Notes: a model not told the origin generated them from the sequence alone. A stretch of 64,000 bases of DNA from Oceaniglobus roseus (GCF_002869745.1 NZ_PNOS01000001.1:124001-188000), one strand, 5' to 3'; numbered from the stretch's first letter, positions 8,026-17,976 are shown. Numbers and translations: made by a program.

Positions 8026-9249
8026 ATGGACGCCCCGAAGAAAGTGGTTCTGGCCTATTCCGGAGGTCTCGACACCTCGATCATCCTGAAATGGCTCCAG
8101 ACGGAGTACGGCTGCGAGGTGGTGACCTTCACTGCCGATCTCGGCCAGGGCGAGGAGCTGGAGCCCGCGAGGAAGAAGGCCGAGCAGATGGGGGCGAAGT
8201 CCATCTACATCGAGGACCTGCGCGAGGAGTTCGTGCGCGACTTCGTCTTCCCGATGTTTCGGGCCAATGCGCTCTACGAGGGCGAGTATCTGCTCGGCAC
8301 CTCCATCGCGCGGCCGCTGATCTCGAAGCGGCTGGTCGAGATCGCCGAGGCCGAGGGCGCCGATGCGGTGGCCCACGGGGCGACCGGCAAGGGCAACGAC
8401 CAGGTGCGGTTCGAACTCGCCGCCTATGCGCTGAACCCCGACATCAGGGTGATCGCGCCGTGGCGGGAGTGGACGCTGCAGAGCCGGACGAAATTGCTGG
8501 ACTTCGCCGAGAAGAACCAGATCCCGATCGCCAAGGACAAGCGCGGCGAGGCGCCGTTCTCGGTCGACGCGAACCTGTTGCACACCTCCTCCGAAGGCAA
8601 GGTGCTGGAGAACCCCGCCGAGGAAGCGCCGGAATACGTCCTCCAGCGCATCACCCGGCCCGAGGACGCGCCGGACGCGCCCGAGATGGTAGAGATCACC
8701 TTCGAGAAGGGCGATGCCGTGGCCATCGACGGCGAGGCGATGAGCCCGGCAACGATCCTGACGAAGCTGAACGAGCTTGGCGCGAAGCACGGCGTCGGCA
8801 TCCTCGACCTGGTGGAGAACCGGTTCGTGGGCATGAAGTCGCGCGGCGTCTACGAGACGCCGGGCGGCACCATCCTGCTGGCGGCGCACCGGGGGATCGA
8901 GCAGATCACGCTCGACTCCGGGTCGGGGCACCTCAAGGATTCGATCATGCCGCGCTATGCCGAGCTGATCTACAACGGCTTCTGGTTCAGCCCCGAGCGC
9001 GAGATGCTGCAGGCCCTGATCGACAAGAGCCAAGAACATGTCAGCGGCACGGTTCGCGTGAAGCTTTACAAGGGTTCGGCACGGGTGGTGGCGCGGTGGT
9101 CGGACCGCTCGCTCTATTCCGAGGCCCACGTGACCTTCGAGGACGACGCCGGCGCCTACGACCAGAAGGACGCGGCCGGGTTCATTCGGCTCAACGCGCT
9201 GCGTCTCAAGCTGATCTCGAACCGGAACCGCCGCGCCGGGGGGAAGTAA
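8026..9249 (+). CDS. argG: Argininosuccinate synthase
   Basis: Joins citrulline and aspartate with ATP to give argininosuccinate, the penultimate arginine step, in the cytoplasm. The N-terminal ATP pyrophosphatase P-loop [10 protein letters not shown] is followed by [14 protein letters not shown] and the substrate-binding stretches typical of the family; 407 residues is the usual length. Two in-frame ATGs occur, at 8020 and 8026. GGAG at 8016-8019 directly abuts the first but is six bases from the second, so 8026 ([14 protein letters not shown]) is preferred. A hairpin follows the stop. Confidence 0.96.
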   Translation: MDAPKKVVLAYSGGLDTSIILKWLQTEYGCEVVTFTADLGQGEELEPARKKAEQMGAKSIYIEDLREEFVRDFVFPMFRANALYEGEYLLGTSIARPLISKRLVEIAEAEGADAVAHGATGKGNDQVRFELAAYALNPDIRVIAPWREWTLQSRTKLLDFAEKNQIPIAKDKRGEAPFSVDANLLHTSSEGKVLENPAEEAPEYVLQRITRPEDAPDAPEMVEITFEKGDAVAIDGEAMSPATILTKLNELGAKHGVGILDLVENRFVGMKSRGVYETPGGTILLAAHRGIEQITLDSGSGHLKDSIMPRYAELIYNGFWFSPEREMLQALIDKSQEHVSGTVRVKLYKGSARVVARWSDRSLYSEAHVTFEDDAGAYDQKDAAGFIRLNALRLKLISNRNRRAGGK

Positions 9250-9265
9250 CCCCGGCGGCGGAAGA

Positions 9266-9295
9266 CCCGGATCGTCAGGGGGGCTGCGATCCGGG
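9266..9295 (+). terminator. Hairpin after argG, possible terminator
   Basis: CCCGGATCG (9266-9274) pairs perfectly with CGATCCGGG (9287-9295) around a 12-nt loop, 16 bp after the argG stop. No T-run follows, so it could be a Rho-type end or an mRNA 3' stabiliser rather than an intrinsic terminator. The remaining bases to 9464 show nothing I recognise. Confidence 0.45.
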
Positions 9296-9464
9296 CCAGG
9301 GCAGACCGGAATGGCCCGCCGATGGTCGGGAGGATCGCTTGGCGGTCTCCCCCCGACCCGCAAGCGTTACGGCTTGCGCTCGGGCCGCCCCTTCGTGTCC
9401 TGCGTCGAAAGCTGCCCGATACATCTGCATTCACGAAAAGGCCGCGGCAGAGTTTCGGACGGCT

Positions 9465-10184
9465 TCAGATTTTCAGGGCAAGAGCGCGCAATTTTTCGTA
9501 GCCCCCCATGCCCGACCGGGCGAGCGTCCGATAATGCTCGGGCAGGTCCGGCAGTGGCCCCTCCGGCCCTGCGAACCCGGTCGAGCGGTGGATCGCGCCG
9601 TACCAGTGCGCTGCCCAGACCCCGTCCGCCGGATGCCCTCCCGCGGGCCAGTGCAGCATCGCAGGATCCCATGGCAGGCCGAGCGCGGCGCACAGCGCCT
9701 TCAGCGCCGGGGCGGGATCGGCGCGGATCGTCTCGCTGTCGATGACGAGCGGAGTCGCGCCCATCCCGGCCAGCCGGTCGAACAGGGCCTCCTGCTGGGG
9801 AAAGCCCAGGTCCTCGGGCGTCGGGTTCTCGGCCTTCTGCGCATAGCTCGCCACGACCCGCGCCGGATGGCGCAGGAGGAAGACGTGGCGCATCTCCCTG
9901 GCCCAGCCGTAATCGAAACCGTCGGGCATCTGGTGCGGCATGTGCTTCTGGTAGAAGTGCGGCTTTCCGCCCGGGATCGGGCCGGTCAGCATCGCGATGA
10001 CCTTGGCCGAATCGGTGTCCTGCGAGGCGATCACCTCGTCCCGCATCGGGTGCCGGATGCCGGTGCGGGCGAGGTAGGCGGCATAGAACGGCTCGTCCAC
10101 AACCGCGAAATCGGGTCGGGCGCCGAAGGCGTACATCATCGCCGTCGAGAGGTTCCGGGGCCCCGACCACATCGCGATCCGCAT
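9465..10184 (-). CDS. Sulfotransferase-family protein
   Basis: A 239-residue protein with the PAPS-type sulfotransferase fold signature. The N-terminal nucleotide-binding loop is [13 protein letters not shown], and [15 protein letters not shown] resembles the 3'-phosphate-binding element. I recall close relatives in Rhodobacterales annotated as sulfotransferase family or branched-chain aminotransferase-like proteins; the acceptor is unknown. The start at 10184 is chosen over an upstream in-frame ATG because AAGGAGAG lies just before it and [11 protein letters not shown] is the natural beginning of the fold. It is divergent from msrA and convergent with argG. Confidence 0.78.
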   Translation of the reverse strand: MRIAMWSGPRNLSTAMMYAFGARPDFAVVDEPFYAAYLARTGIRHPMRDEVIASQDTDSAKVIAMLTGPIPGGKPHFYQKHMPHQMPDGFDYGWAREMRHVFLLRHPARVVASYAQKAENPTPEDLGFPQQEALFDRLAGMGATPLVIDSETIRADPAPALKALCAALGLPWDPAMLHWPAGGHPADGVWAAHWYGAIHRSTGFAGPEGPLPDLPEHYRTLARSGMGGYEKLRALALKI

Positions 10185-10314
10185 GACGTCTCTCCTTCGA
10201 AACCGGCAGCCTGCCGGGCTGAAACACCTGTCACCCTTGTGTGACCTCACCCGTCGTTGTGTTGCCACATGCAGGCCGGAGCAACATCATTCCGCCACAG
10301 CATGGGAGAGAAAG

Positions 10315-10977
10315 ATGTTAGCGACCTACCAGAGATTGAAACCGCTGATCCTCGGCTGCGCCATCCTCGTGGCCCTGGCCCTGAACTGCGTCCGGGCCGA
10401 GGCCGCCCCGCGCGAGACGCTGGTGGTGGCCGGCGGCTGCTTCTGGTGCGTCGAGGCGGACTTCGAGAAGGTGAATGGCGTGATCTCGGCCGAGTCGGGG
10501 TTCACCGGCGGCAGCGTCGCCAACCCGACCTACAAGCAGGTCAGCCAAGGCGGCACCGGTCACTACGAGGCGGTGAAGATCACCTACGACGCGGCCCAGG
10601 TGGACTTCCGGCAACTCGTCGACCTGTTCCTGCGCTCGGTCGATCCGACCGATGCGGGCGGCCAGTTCTGCGACCGCGGCGACAGCTATCGTACCGCGAT
10701 CTTCGTGGAGAACGCCAGCGAGCGGCAGACGGCGGAGGCTGCGATCGCGCAGGCGCAGAAGGAGCTGGGCCGGAAGATCGTGACGCCGGTGCTGGACGAG
10801 GCGCCCTTCTATCCCGCGGAAGAGTACCATCAGGATTACTACAAGAAGGGCGACCTGATCCTGACGCGCTTCGGGCCGCAGACCAAGAAATCCGCCTACA
10901 AGAAATACCGCGACGCCTGCGGGCGCGACCAGCGTGTGAAGGAGCTGTGGGGCTCGGCGGCACCCTTCGCCTCCTGA
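10315..10977 (+). CDS. msrA: Exported peptide-methionine (S)-S-oxide reductase
   Basis: Repairs the S-epimer of methionine sulfoxide in proteins. The 220-residue frame starts at 10315 behind GGGAGAG and opens with a secretion signal: basic [10 protein letters not shown], a hydrophobic core to about residue 26 and a likely cut after AEA (residue 30). The catalytic motif GGCFWC has C42 as nucleophile and C45 near it; a C-terminal cysteine in YRDACG is a candidate resolving residue. Other family landmarks are GHYEAV, DPTD and EEYHQDYY. The signal suggests periplasmic repair. No msrB or thiol-delivery gene is adjacent. Confidence 0.93.
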   Translation: MLATYQRLKPLILGCAILVALALNCVRAEAAPRETLVVAGGCFWCVEADFEKVNGVISAESGFTGGSVANPTYKQVSQGGTGHYEAVKITYDAAQVDFRQLVDLFLRSVDPTDAGGQFCDRGDSYRTAIFVENASERQTAEAAIAQAQKELGRKIVTPVLDEAPFYPAEEYHQDYYKKGDLILTRFGPQTKKSAYKKYRDACGRDQRVKELWGSAAPFAS

Positions 10978-11013
10978 TTTCGGCTTTCGTCCCCCTGCCC
11001 CGCTGGATAAGCT

Positions 11014-11035
11014 GCCCCCGGTTCGTCCCGGGGGC
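11014..11035 (+). promoter_or_regulatory. GC-rich hairpin at the mutS translation start
   Basis: GCCCCCGG (11014-11021) pairs perfectly with CCGGGGGC (11028-11035) around TTCGTC, ending 3 nt before the mutS ATG. It may end msrA transcription or occlude ribosome access to mutS. No T-run follows. Confidence 0.5.
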
Positions 11036-11038
11036 TTC

Positions 11039-13687
11039 ATGAACACTGCCAGTGCGGCCGTCACACCGATGATGGCGCAGTATCTCGACATCAAGGCCGA
11101 GTACCCGAATGCCCTGCTGTTCTACCGCATGGGCGATTTCTACGAGATGTTCTTCGACGATGCCGTGGCCGCGGCCGAGGCGCTGGACATCGCCCTCACC
11201 AAGCGCGGCAAGCATCTGGAACAGGACATCCCGATGTGCGGCGTGCCCGTCCATTCCGCCGAGAACTATCTTCTGTCGCTGATCCGCAAGGGCTTCCGCG
11301 TTGCCGTCTGCGAGCAGATGGAGGACCCCGCGGAGGCGAAGAAGCGCGGCTCGAAATCCGTGGTCAAGCGCGAGGTGGTGCGGCTGGTCACGCCCGGCAC
11401 CCTGACCGAGGACAGCCTGCTGGAGGCGCGGCGGCACAACTTCCTGGCCGCCTGGGCAGACATCCGCGGCGAGGGTGCGCTGGCCTGGTCCGACATTTCC
11501 ACCGGCGCGTTCCGGGTGATGCCCTGCCCGCCCGTGCGCCTGGGTCCAGAACTGGCGCGTCTGGCCCCGCGCGAGGTGATCGTGGCCGACGCGCAGGAGC
11601 TGGAGCTGGCCGAGATCGTGAGGGACGCAGGCGCGGCGCTGACGCCGTTGGGGAGGGGCAGTTTCGACAGCACAGGTGGGGCGAAACGGCTCTGCGGGAT
11701 TTTCGGGGTCGGCTCGCTCGACGCCTTCGGCAGTTTCGGGCGGGCCGAGATCTCTGCCATGGCGGCGCTGGCCGATTACCTCGACATCACCCAGAAGGGC
11801 AAACTGCCTCTCCTGCGCCCGCCGGTGCGGGAGGCGGCGGACGGCGTGCTCCAGATCGACGCGGCGACCCGGCGCAACTTGGAACTGACCCGCGCGCTGT
11901 CGGGGGGGCGCGAGGGATCGCTTCTGGCCGCCATCGACCGGACGCTCACCGCCGGGGGCGCGCGGCTGCTGGAACGGCGGCTGAGCAGCCCGTCGCGGCG
12001 ACTGGAGGTGATCGAGGGACGGCTCGAGACGGTGGCGTTTCTCGTGGAACAGGCGGACCTTGCGGAAACGCTGCGAAGCGAGCTGCGGCGGGTGCCGGAC
12101 ATGGACCGCGCCCTGTCCCGCCTGGCGCTGGACCGGGGCGGGCCGCGGGATCTGGCCGCGCTCCGGGCCGGGCTGGAGCGGGCGCTGGTGATCGGAGCGC
12201 ACACCGCGGGGGCCGACCTGCCGCCGATGCTGCAGGAGGCGGTGGATGCGCTAGGCGGCCATGACGAGCTCATCGCCCTGCTGGACCGGGCCCTGATCGC
12301 CGAGCCGCCGCTGCTGGTTCGCGACGGCGGGTTCATCGCCGAAGACTTCGACGCCGAACTGGACGAGGCGCGGACGCTCAGGGACGAGGGGCGCGGGGTG
12401 ATCGCGCGGATGCAGGCGGAGTACGTCGCAGAGACCGGGATCAACGCGCTGAAGATCAAGCACAACAACGTGCTGGGCTATTTCATCGAGACGACGGCGA
12501 CCCATGCCGACCGGATGCTGTCCCCGCCGTTGAACGACACCTTCATCCACCGCCAGACCACGGCCAACGCGGTGCGCTTCACCACCGTGCCGCTGAGCGA
12601 AATGGAGACGAAGATCCTGAACGCGGGCGCCCGGGCGCTGGAGATCGAGAAATGTCTCTTTTCCAGCCTGCGGCAGGCCATTCTGGACCGGTCCGATGCG
12701 ATCGGCGCCACCGCCGCCGCGCTGGCGCAGATCGACGTCATGACGGCGCTGGCCGACCTCGCGCGGGGCGAGGACTGGTGCCGCCCCCGGGTCGAGGACA
12801 GCCGCGCCTTCGAGATCACGGGCGGGCGGCACCCGGTGGTCGAACTGGCGCTGAGGAAGCAGGGCAAGGGATCGTTCATTGCCAACGACTGCGCCCTGTC
12901 AGGCGCGGACGATCCGGCGGCGCTGTGGCTGCTGACCGGTCCGAACATGGCCGGCAAGTCCACCTTCCTGCGCCAGAACGCGCTGATCGCGCTCCTGGCG
13001 CAGATGGGCAGCTTCGTGCCCGCGACCGAGGCGCGGATCGGGCTGGTGTCGCAGATCTTCAGCCGCGTCGGCGCGGCGGACGACCTGGCGCGGGGGCGGT
13101 CGACCTTCATGGTCGAGATGGTCGAGACGGCGGCGATCCTGAACCAGGCCAACGACCGCGCGCTGGTGATCCTCGACGAGATCGGGCGCGGCACGGCAAC
13201 CTATGACGGCCTGTCGATCGCATGGGCCACGATGGAGCACCTGCACGACGTGAACCGCTGCCGCGCGCTGTTCGCGACCCACTATCACGAGATGACACAG
13301 CTGGCCGAGAAGCTGGACCATGCCCAGAACGCCACCGTCGCGGTCAAGGAATGGAACGGCGAGGTGGTGTTCCTGCACGAGGTCAGGAAGGGCTCGGCCG
13401 ACCGGTCCTACGGCGTGCAGGTCGCGCGTCTGGCGGGCCTGCCCGACACGGTGGTGACGCGGGCGCGTATCGTGCTGGAGGCTCTGGAAAAGGGGGAGCG
13501 CGAAGGCGGCGGCAAGAAGGCGGCGCTGATCGACGATCTGCCGCTCTTCGCCGCGGTGCCCCCTGCCCCGCCGCCCGCACCGGTGAAACCCTCGCCGGTG
13601 GTGGAACGGCTGAAGGATGTGCACCCGGACGAACTGGCCCCGATGGACGCCCTGAAGCTCATCTACGAGCTGAAGGCGATGACCTGA
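11039..13687 (+). CDS. mutS: DNA mismatch repair protein MutS
   Basis: Recognises mismatches and starts methyl- or nick-directed repair with MutL. At 882 residues it has all MutS domains. The N-terminal mismatch-binding domain contains LLFYRMGDFYEMFFDDA with the Phe-x-Glu intercalating motif. The connector, lever and clamp follow. The ABC-type ATPase has Walker A TGPNMAGKSTFLRQ (about residues 635-648) and Walker B VILDEIGRGT. The start ATG has no clear Shine-Dalgarno sequence and sits just after a strong hairpin. The stop lies 3 bp from the convergent grpE stop. Confidence 0.97.
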   Translation: MNTASAAVTPMMAQYLDIKAEYPNALLFYRMGDFYEMFFDDAVAAAEALDIALTKRGKHLEQDIPMCGVPVHSAENYLLSLIRKGFRVAVCEQMEDPAEAKKRGSKSVVKREVVRLVTPGTLTEDSLLEARRHNFLAAWADIRGEGALAWSDISTGAFRVMPCPPVRLGPELARLAPREVIVADAQELELAEIVRDAGAALTPLGRGSFDSTGGAKRLCGIFGVGSLDAFGSFGRAEISAMAALADYLDITQKGKLPLLRPPVREAADGVLQIDAATRRNLELTRALSGGREGSLLAAIDRTLTAGGARLLERRLSSPSRRLEVIEGRLETVAFLVEQADLAETLRSELRRVPDMDRALSRLALDRGGPRDLAALRAGLERALVIGAHTAGADLPPMLQEAVDALGGHDELIALLDRALIAEPPLLVRDGGFIAEDFDAELDEARTLRDEGRGVIARMQAEYVAETGINALKIKHNNVLGYFIETTATHADRMLSPPLNDTFIHRQTTANAVRFTTVPLSEMETKILNAGARALEIEKCLFSSLRQAILDRSDAIGATAAALAQIDVMTALADLARGEDWCRPRVEDSRAFEITGGRHPVVELALRKQGKGSFIANDCALSGADDPAALWLLTGPNMAGKSTFLRQNALIALLAQMGSFVPATEARIGLVSQIFSRVGAADDLARGRSTFMVEMVETAAILNQANDRALVILDEIGRGTATYDGLSIAWATMEHLHDVNRCRALFATHYHEMTQLAEKLDHAQNATVAVKEWNGEVVFLHEVRKGSADRSYGVQVARLAGLPDTVVTRARIVLEALEKGEREGGGKKAALIDDLPLFAAVPPAPPPAPVKPSPVVERLKDVHPDELAPMDALKLIYELKAMT

Positions 13688-13690
13688 AAC

Positions 13691-14293
13691 TCAGGACTTC
13701 GGCGTGGAGCTGACGCCGACCTGCGCCGCGCGCAGCAGGCGGTCGTGCAGCATGAAACCGTTGGCCATCACCTGGATGATGTCGCCCGCCTTGGTGCCGG
13801 GCACAGGCGCCTCGAACATGGCCTGGTGCAGCTTCGGATCGAACTTCTCGCCGATTTCGGGCGTAATCGCCTCGATCCCGTGCTTCGAGAAGACGGAGAT
13901 CAGTTCGCGCATCGTCAGCTCGATCCCCTCGATCAGCGAGGCGTTGGCGGCCCGCTGTTCCTCGGTGATCGCTTCCAGCGCGCGCTTGAGGTTGTCGAAA
14001 ACCGGCAGCATGTCGCGCGACAGCTTCGAGCCGCCGTAGTTCTCGGCTTCCTTGCGGTCACGCTCGGACCGCTTGCGGGCATTCTCGGCATCGGCCAGGG
14101 CCCGCATGAAGCGGTCACGGTATTGGTCGCGCTCGGCCCTGAGCGCCTCGATCTCGGCGGTCAGGTCCTCGGGCTCGCCCTCGGCCAGTTCGTCAAGCGA
14201 CAGCTCGGGCTCGGGCTTCTTCGCGGGGTCCGCGTTGTCACCGGCCAGCAGCTCTTCGATTGCGCTTTCGATGTCTTCGTCAGCTTTCGCCAT
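13691..14293 (-). CDS. grpE: GrpE, DnaK nucleotide-exchange factor
   Basis: Releases ADP from DnaK during the chaperone cycle. The 200 residues comprise an acidic N-terminus (to about 55), a long coiled-coil dimerisation helix rich in Glu/Arg/Lys (about 55-130), and the beta-wing domain with GIEAITPEIGEKFDPKLHQA and VMANGFMLHDRLLRAAQV. It lies 12 bp downstream of hrcA in the same direction, the classical heat-shock pairing. DnaK and DnaJ are not in the window. Confidence 0.96.
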   Translation of the reverse strand: MAKADEDIESAIEELLAGDNADPAKKPEPELSLDELAEGEPEDLTAEIEALRAERDQYRDRFMRALADAENARKRSERDRKEAENYGGSKLSRDMLPVFDNLKRALEAITEEQRAANASLIEGIELTMRELISVFSKHGIEAITPEIGEKFDPKLHQAMFEAPVPGTKAGDIIQVMANGFMLHDRLLRAAQVGVSSTPKS

Positions 14294-14305
14294 GTCTTAT
14301 CCCAG

Positions 14306-15370
14306 TCAGCCTTGATCGGTCAGCAGCTTGCCGACCATTTGCGCCGTGTAGTCCACGATCGGGACGATCCGCCCGTAATTCAGGCGGGTCGGACCGATCA
14401 CGCCCACGGCTCCGATGATCTTTCGGTCAGCGTTCATATATGGAGAAACCACCAGAGAGGAACCCGAAAGTGAGAAAAGCTTGTTCTCCGAGCCGATAAA
14501 AATGCGCACGCCTTCGCCTTCGTCGGTGAGTTCCAGAAACTCGGCAATGTCGCGCTTCCGCTCGAGATCGTCGAACAGGATGCGGATGCGCTCCAGGTCC
14601 TCCGCCTCGGTCGTGCCGCCCAGAAGGTTGGCGCGGCCCCGCACGATCAGCCGCTCGTAACGCTCGCCCTCGTTCTCCCAGATCGCCAGCCCGCTTTCGA
14701 CCAGGTCCGCCGCCAGCACGTCAAGCTCGCGCCGCCGTGCCGCGATCTCCTTCGCGATGCTGGCGCGCAGGGCCGACAGCGTCTTGCCCTCGGCCAGTGC
14801 GTTCAGGAAATTCGCCGCCTCGCGCATGGAGGACGGCGTCTGGCCCGCGGGCGGCATGAAGATCCGGTTCTCGACATGGCCGTCGGCGAAGACGATCACC
14901 ACAAGGGCACGGTCGGCGGCAAGGCTGACGAACTCCAGGTGCTTGATCGGCGCCTCGTGCTTCGGCGCAAGCACCACGCTGGCCCCGTGGGTCGCGCCGG
15001 ACAGCGCGGCACCGACGCGGTCGAACAGGCTGCCGCCCTCGTTGCCCTTGCGCCCCAGGGTCGAGTCGATCCGGGTGCGGTCGTCCTCGGTCAGGTCGGA
15101 GATCTCCAGCAGCCCGTCGACGAACATCCGAAGTCCCTGCTGCGTCGGGATGCGGCCCGCCGAGACGTGGGGGCTGTTCAGCAGGCCGAGGTATTCGAGA
15201 TCCTGCATCACGTTGCGGATCGTCGCGGCGCTCACCTTCTCGGACATCGTCCGCGTCAGGGTGCGCGAGCCCACCGGTTCGCCGGATTCCAGATAGCCTT
15301 CGACCACGCGCCGGAACACCTCGCGGGACCGGTCGTTCATCTGCTCCAGGATTTTCGCACCCTCGGACAT
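14306..15370 (-). CDS. hrcA: HrcA heat-inducible transcription repressor
   Basis: Repressor that binds CIRCE inverted repeats upstream of groESL-type operons. The 354-residue protein has an N-terminal winged helix (about residues 10-75: EPVGSRTLTRTM, SAATIRNVMQDLEYLGLL, SPHVSAGRIPT), a GAF-like middle and a C-terminal dimerisation segment ending NYGRIVPIVDYTAQMVGKLL. I could find no CIRCE element between hrcA and rph, so autoregulation through CIRCE is not supported here; its target is probably groESL elsewhere. First gene of hrcA-grpE. Confidence 0.96.
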   Translation of the reverse strand: MSEGAKILEQMNDRSREVFRRVVEGYLESGEPVGSRTLTRTMSEKVSAATIRNVMQDLEYLGLLNSPHVSAGRIPTQQGLRMFVDGLLEISDLTEDDRTRIDSTLGRKGNEGGSLFDRVGAALSGATHGASVVLAPKHEAPIKHLEFVSLAADRALVVIVFADGHVENRIFMPPAGQTPSSMREAANFLNALAEGKTLSALRASIAKEIAARRRELDVLAADLVESGLAIWENEGERYERLIVRGRANLLGGTTEAEDLERIRILFDDLERKRDIAEFLELTDEGEGVRIFIGSENKLFSLSGSSLVVSPYMNADRKIIGAVGVIGPTRLNYGRIVPIVDYTAQMVGKLLTDQG

Positions 15371-15486
15371 CGCGTCGCGCCTCCGGATCTTGCGGTACTT
15401 GAGCTTGCCTCTCGGCGCCCGTCAATCGGGGTTGCACGGGCCGGGCCGGGGTGAGTATCACCACCGCGAACAGCAAAGGAAAGCCC

Positions 15487-16197
15487 ATGCGCCCGTCTGG
15501 CCGTAAATTGGATGAAATGCGCCCCGTTTCAATAGAAACCGGCATCACGAAGCATGCCGAGGGGTCCTGCCTCATCAAGTGCGGCGACACCCATGTGCTG
15601 TGCACCGCCTCGCTGGAGGAACGGGTTCCGCCGTTCCTGAAGAACACCGGTCTGGGCTGGGTGACGGCGGAATACGGAATGCTGCCGCGCGCCACGCACA
15701 CCCGGATGCGGCGCGAGGCGAAGAACGGCCAGTCGGGCCGCACGCAGGAGATCCAGCGGCTGATCGGCCGCGCCCTGCGCGCGGGCGTCGACCGCGTGGC
15801 CCTGGGCGAGCGGCAGATTTCCATCGACTGCGACGTGATCCAGGCCGATGGCGGCACCCGCTGCGCGTCGATCACCGGCGGCTGGGTCGCGCTGCGACTG
15901 GCGGTCAACAAGCTGATGAAGGCGGGCGATATCGTCACCGACCCGATGATCGACCACGTCGCCGCCGTGTCCTGCGGGCTTTACGCCGGACAGCCGGTGC
16001 TGGACCTCGACTATCCCGAGGACAGCGAGGCCGGGGTCGACGGTAACTTCGTGCTGACCGGCGCGGGGCGGCTGATCGAGGTGCAGATGTCGGCCGAGGG
16101 CGCCACCTTCTCGCGCGAGGAGATGGACGAGCTGCTGGGGCTGGCCGAGAAGGGGATGCAGGATCTGGTCGCTGCGCAGAAGGCCGCGGTGGCATGA
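15487..16197 (+). CDS. rph: Ribonuclease PH
   Basis: Phosphorolytic 3'-to-5' exoribonuclease that trims tRNA 3' ends. The 236-residue sequence begins [14 protein letters not shown], the invariant family N-terminus. It contains [17 protein letters not shown] (phosphate-binding Arg), [10 protein letters not shown] and [12 protein letters not shown]. The start at 15487 is set by this N-terminus and AAAGGA at 15476-15481; the frame is open 12 codons further up. Its stop overlaps rdgB by 4 bp (ATGA). Confidence 0.97.
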   Translation: MRPSGRKLDEMRPVSIETGITKHAEGSCLIKCGDTHVLCTASLEERVPPFLKNTGLGWVTAEYGMLPRATHTRMRREAKNGQSGRTQEIQRLIGRALRAGVDRVALGERQISIDCDVIQADGGTRCASITGGWVALRLAVNKLMKAGDIVTDPMIDHVAAVSCGLYAGQPVLDLDYPEDSEAGVDGNFVLTGAGRLIEVQMSAEGATFSREEMDELLGLAEKGMQDLVAAQKAAVA

Positions 16198-16805
16198 CCC
16201 GCCGCTTCCCCGGCGGTCAGCTGCTGGTCGCCACCCACAACCGCGGCAAGCTGGAAGAGATCGCCGACCTCCTTTCCGAGTTCGACGTCGAGGTGTTGTC
16301 CGCCGCGGACAAGGGCCTGCCCGAACCCGTGGAGGACGGCACGACCTTCGTCGAGAACGCGCGGATCAAGGCCCATGCCGCCGCGAAGGCCATGGGGATG
16401 ATCGCGCTTTCCGACGACTCGGGGATCGAGATCGACGCGCTGGACGGCGCCCCCGGCGTCTATACCGCGGACTGGGCGGAAACGCCCAACGGACGCGATT
16501 TCGTGATGGCGATGACCAAGACGCACAAGCGGCTGGAAGCCATCAACGCCCCCTTCCCGCGCACCGCCCGTTTCTGCTGCACCCTCGTCATGGCCTGGCC
16601 GGACGGGCATGACGAGGTGTTTCTCGGCGTGATGCCCGGCCAGGTCGTCTGGCCGATGCGCGGCGAACAGGGCCACGGCTACGACCCCATCTTCCAGCCA
16701 GATGGTTATAATATAACATTCGGCGAGATGGACCGCTGGGAAAAGAACCGCATCAGCCACCGGGCCGACGCCTTCCGGAAACTCGTGGCGGGCTGCTTTG
16801 CCTGA
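16194..16805 (+). CDS. rdgB: XTP/dITP pyrophosphatase (RdgB/HAM1)
   Basis: House-cleaning enzyme that hydrolyses ITP, dITP and XTP to monophosphates. At 203 residues it has the N-terminal substrate motif [14 protein letters not shown], the metal site [30 protein letters not shown] and the C-terminal [11 protein letters not shown]. It overlaps rph by 4 bp and hemW by 8 bp. The codons for G-Y-N-I-T-F near 16704-16721 are unusually AT-rich and contain a perfect TATAAT hexamer. Confidence 0.95.
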   Translation: MTRRFPGGQLLVATHNRGKLEEIADLLSEFDVEVLSAADKGLPEPVEDGTTFVENARIKAHAAAKAMGMIALSDDSGIEIDALDGAPGVYTADWAETPNGRDFVMAMTKTHKRLEAINAPFPRTARFCCTLVMAWPDGHDEVFLGVMPGQVVWPMRGEQGHGYDPIFQPDGYNITFGEMDRWEKNRISHRADAFRKLVAGCFA

Positions 16806-17955
16806 AGACTGGCAAGCCGGAGGTTTCGGGCTGTATATCCACTGGCCCTTCTGCCAGTCGAAGTGCCCCTATTGTGATTTCAACAGCCATGTCGCCGCCC
16901 GGGTCGACCAGGCCGCCTGGGGCGAGGCGCTGGTGTCGGAACTTCGCCGATACGCCGCGCTGCTGCCGGGGCGCACGCTGAACTCGATCTTCTTCGGCGG
17001 CGGCACGCCCAGCCTCATGGACCCCCAGGTCGTGGCCGCGCTGATCGATGCCGCCCGCGCGGGCTGGCCGACGGCGAACACCCTGGAAGTGACGCTGGAA
17101 GCCAACCCGACATCCGTCGAGGCCGGGCGCTTCCGCGGTTATCGCGAGGCCGGGGTCAACCGCATCTCCATGGGGATCCAGGCCCTGAACGACCGCGACC
17201 TGAAGGCGCTGGGGCGTCTCCACAGCGTCGAGGAAGCGCTGCGCGCCCACGACGTTGCCCGCGGAATCTTCGACCGCGTCAGCTTCGACCTGATCTATGC
17301 CCGGCAAGGGCAGAGCATGGAAGACTGGCGGGCCGAGCTGACCCGGGCGCTTGACCTGTCGCCGGACCACCTTTCGCTGTACCAGCTGACGATCGAACCC
17401 GGCACGGCCTTTGGCGACCGCCATGCGCGCGGGCTGCTGAAGGGCCTCCCGGACGAGGATCTGGGCGCCGACCTTTACGACGTGACCCAGGAGCTTTGCG
17501 CCGCCGCGGGCCTTCCGGCATACGAGGTTTCCAACCACGCCCGGCCCGGGGCCGAGTCCCTGCACAACCTCGTCTACTGGCACTACGGCGATTACGTCGG
17601 CATCGGCCCGGGGGCTCACGGCCGGATCACGCTGGACGGGCAGCGATGGGCCACCAGCACCGAACGGCAGCCCGGCAATTGGCTGCACGGCACCCGCGCC
17701 GGAACGCCCGCCGAAACCCGCGAGCCGCTGTTGCCTGCGGATCAGGCCGTCGAATACCTGATGATGGGCTTGCGACTGGCCGAGGGCGTCTCGATCAGCC
17801 GATTCCATCGGCTGGGGGAAACGCCCCTCGATCCGGTCGTGCTGGAACGCCTGACCGCAGACGGACTTATCGCGATCGAGGGCGATACGCTCAGCACTAC
17901 GCCGAAGGGCCGCCCCCTGTTGAACGCGATCCTTCGCGAGCTTCTGACGGCCTGA
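16798..17955 (+). CDS. hemW: Radical SAM haem chaperone HemW
   Basis: Radical SAM protein of the HemN/HemW family. The 4Fe-4S motif CQSKCPYC lies near residues 19-26 after LYIHWPF, followed by FFGGGTPSLM, LEANPTS, SMGIQALND and GIGPGAHG. The short N-terminus and single CxxxCxxC fit HemW, which binds haem and delivers it to haem enzymes, rather than anaerobic coproporphyrinogen dehydrogenase HemN. The start is TTG at 16798, inside the end of rdgB (8-bp overlap). 385 residues. Confidence 0.9.
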   Translation: MPEDWQAGGFGLYIHWPFCQSKCPYCDFNSHVAARVDQAAWGEALVSELRRYAALLPGRTLNSIFFGGGTPSLMDPQVVAALIDAARAGWPTANTLEVTLEANPTSVEAGRFRGYREAGVNRISMGIQALNDRDLKALGRLHSVEEALRAHDVARGIFDRVSFDLIYARQGQSMEDWRAELTRALDLSPDHLSLYQLTIEPGTAFGDRHARGLLKGLPDEDLGADLYDVTQELCAAAGLPAYEVSNHARPGAESLHNLVYWHYGDYVGIGPGAHGRITLDGQRWATSTERQPGNWLHGTRAGTPAETREPLLPADQAVEYLMMGLRLAEGVSISRFHRLGETPLDPVVLERLTADGLIAIEGDTLSTTPKGRPLLNAILRELLTA

Positions 17956-17976
17956 CCGCCCTGCCCTCCCCCAGAC

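Noticed and set aside
7255-9363. Long minus-strand open frame antisense to argG
   Set aside because: No protein motifs; argG on the other strand is complete and certain.
9296-9464. Possible small gene or RNA between argG and the sulfotransferase gene
   Set aside because: No open frame with a ribosome-binding site and no recognisable RNA structure beyond the argG hairpin.
6945-10244. Very long + strand open frame (about 1100 codons) covering antisense ilvA and argG out of frame
   Set aside because: Composition is typical of a high-G+C shadow frame; ilvA and argG explain the same DNA with recognisable motifs.
15371-15486. CIRCE element expected upstream of hrcA
   Set aside because: No TTAGCACTC-N9-GAGTGCTAA-like inverted repeat in the hrcA-rph gap.
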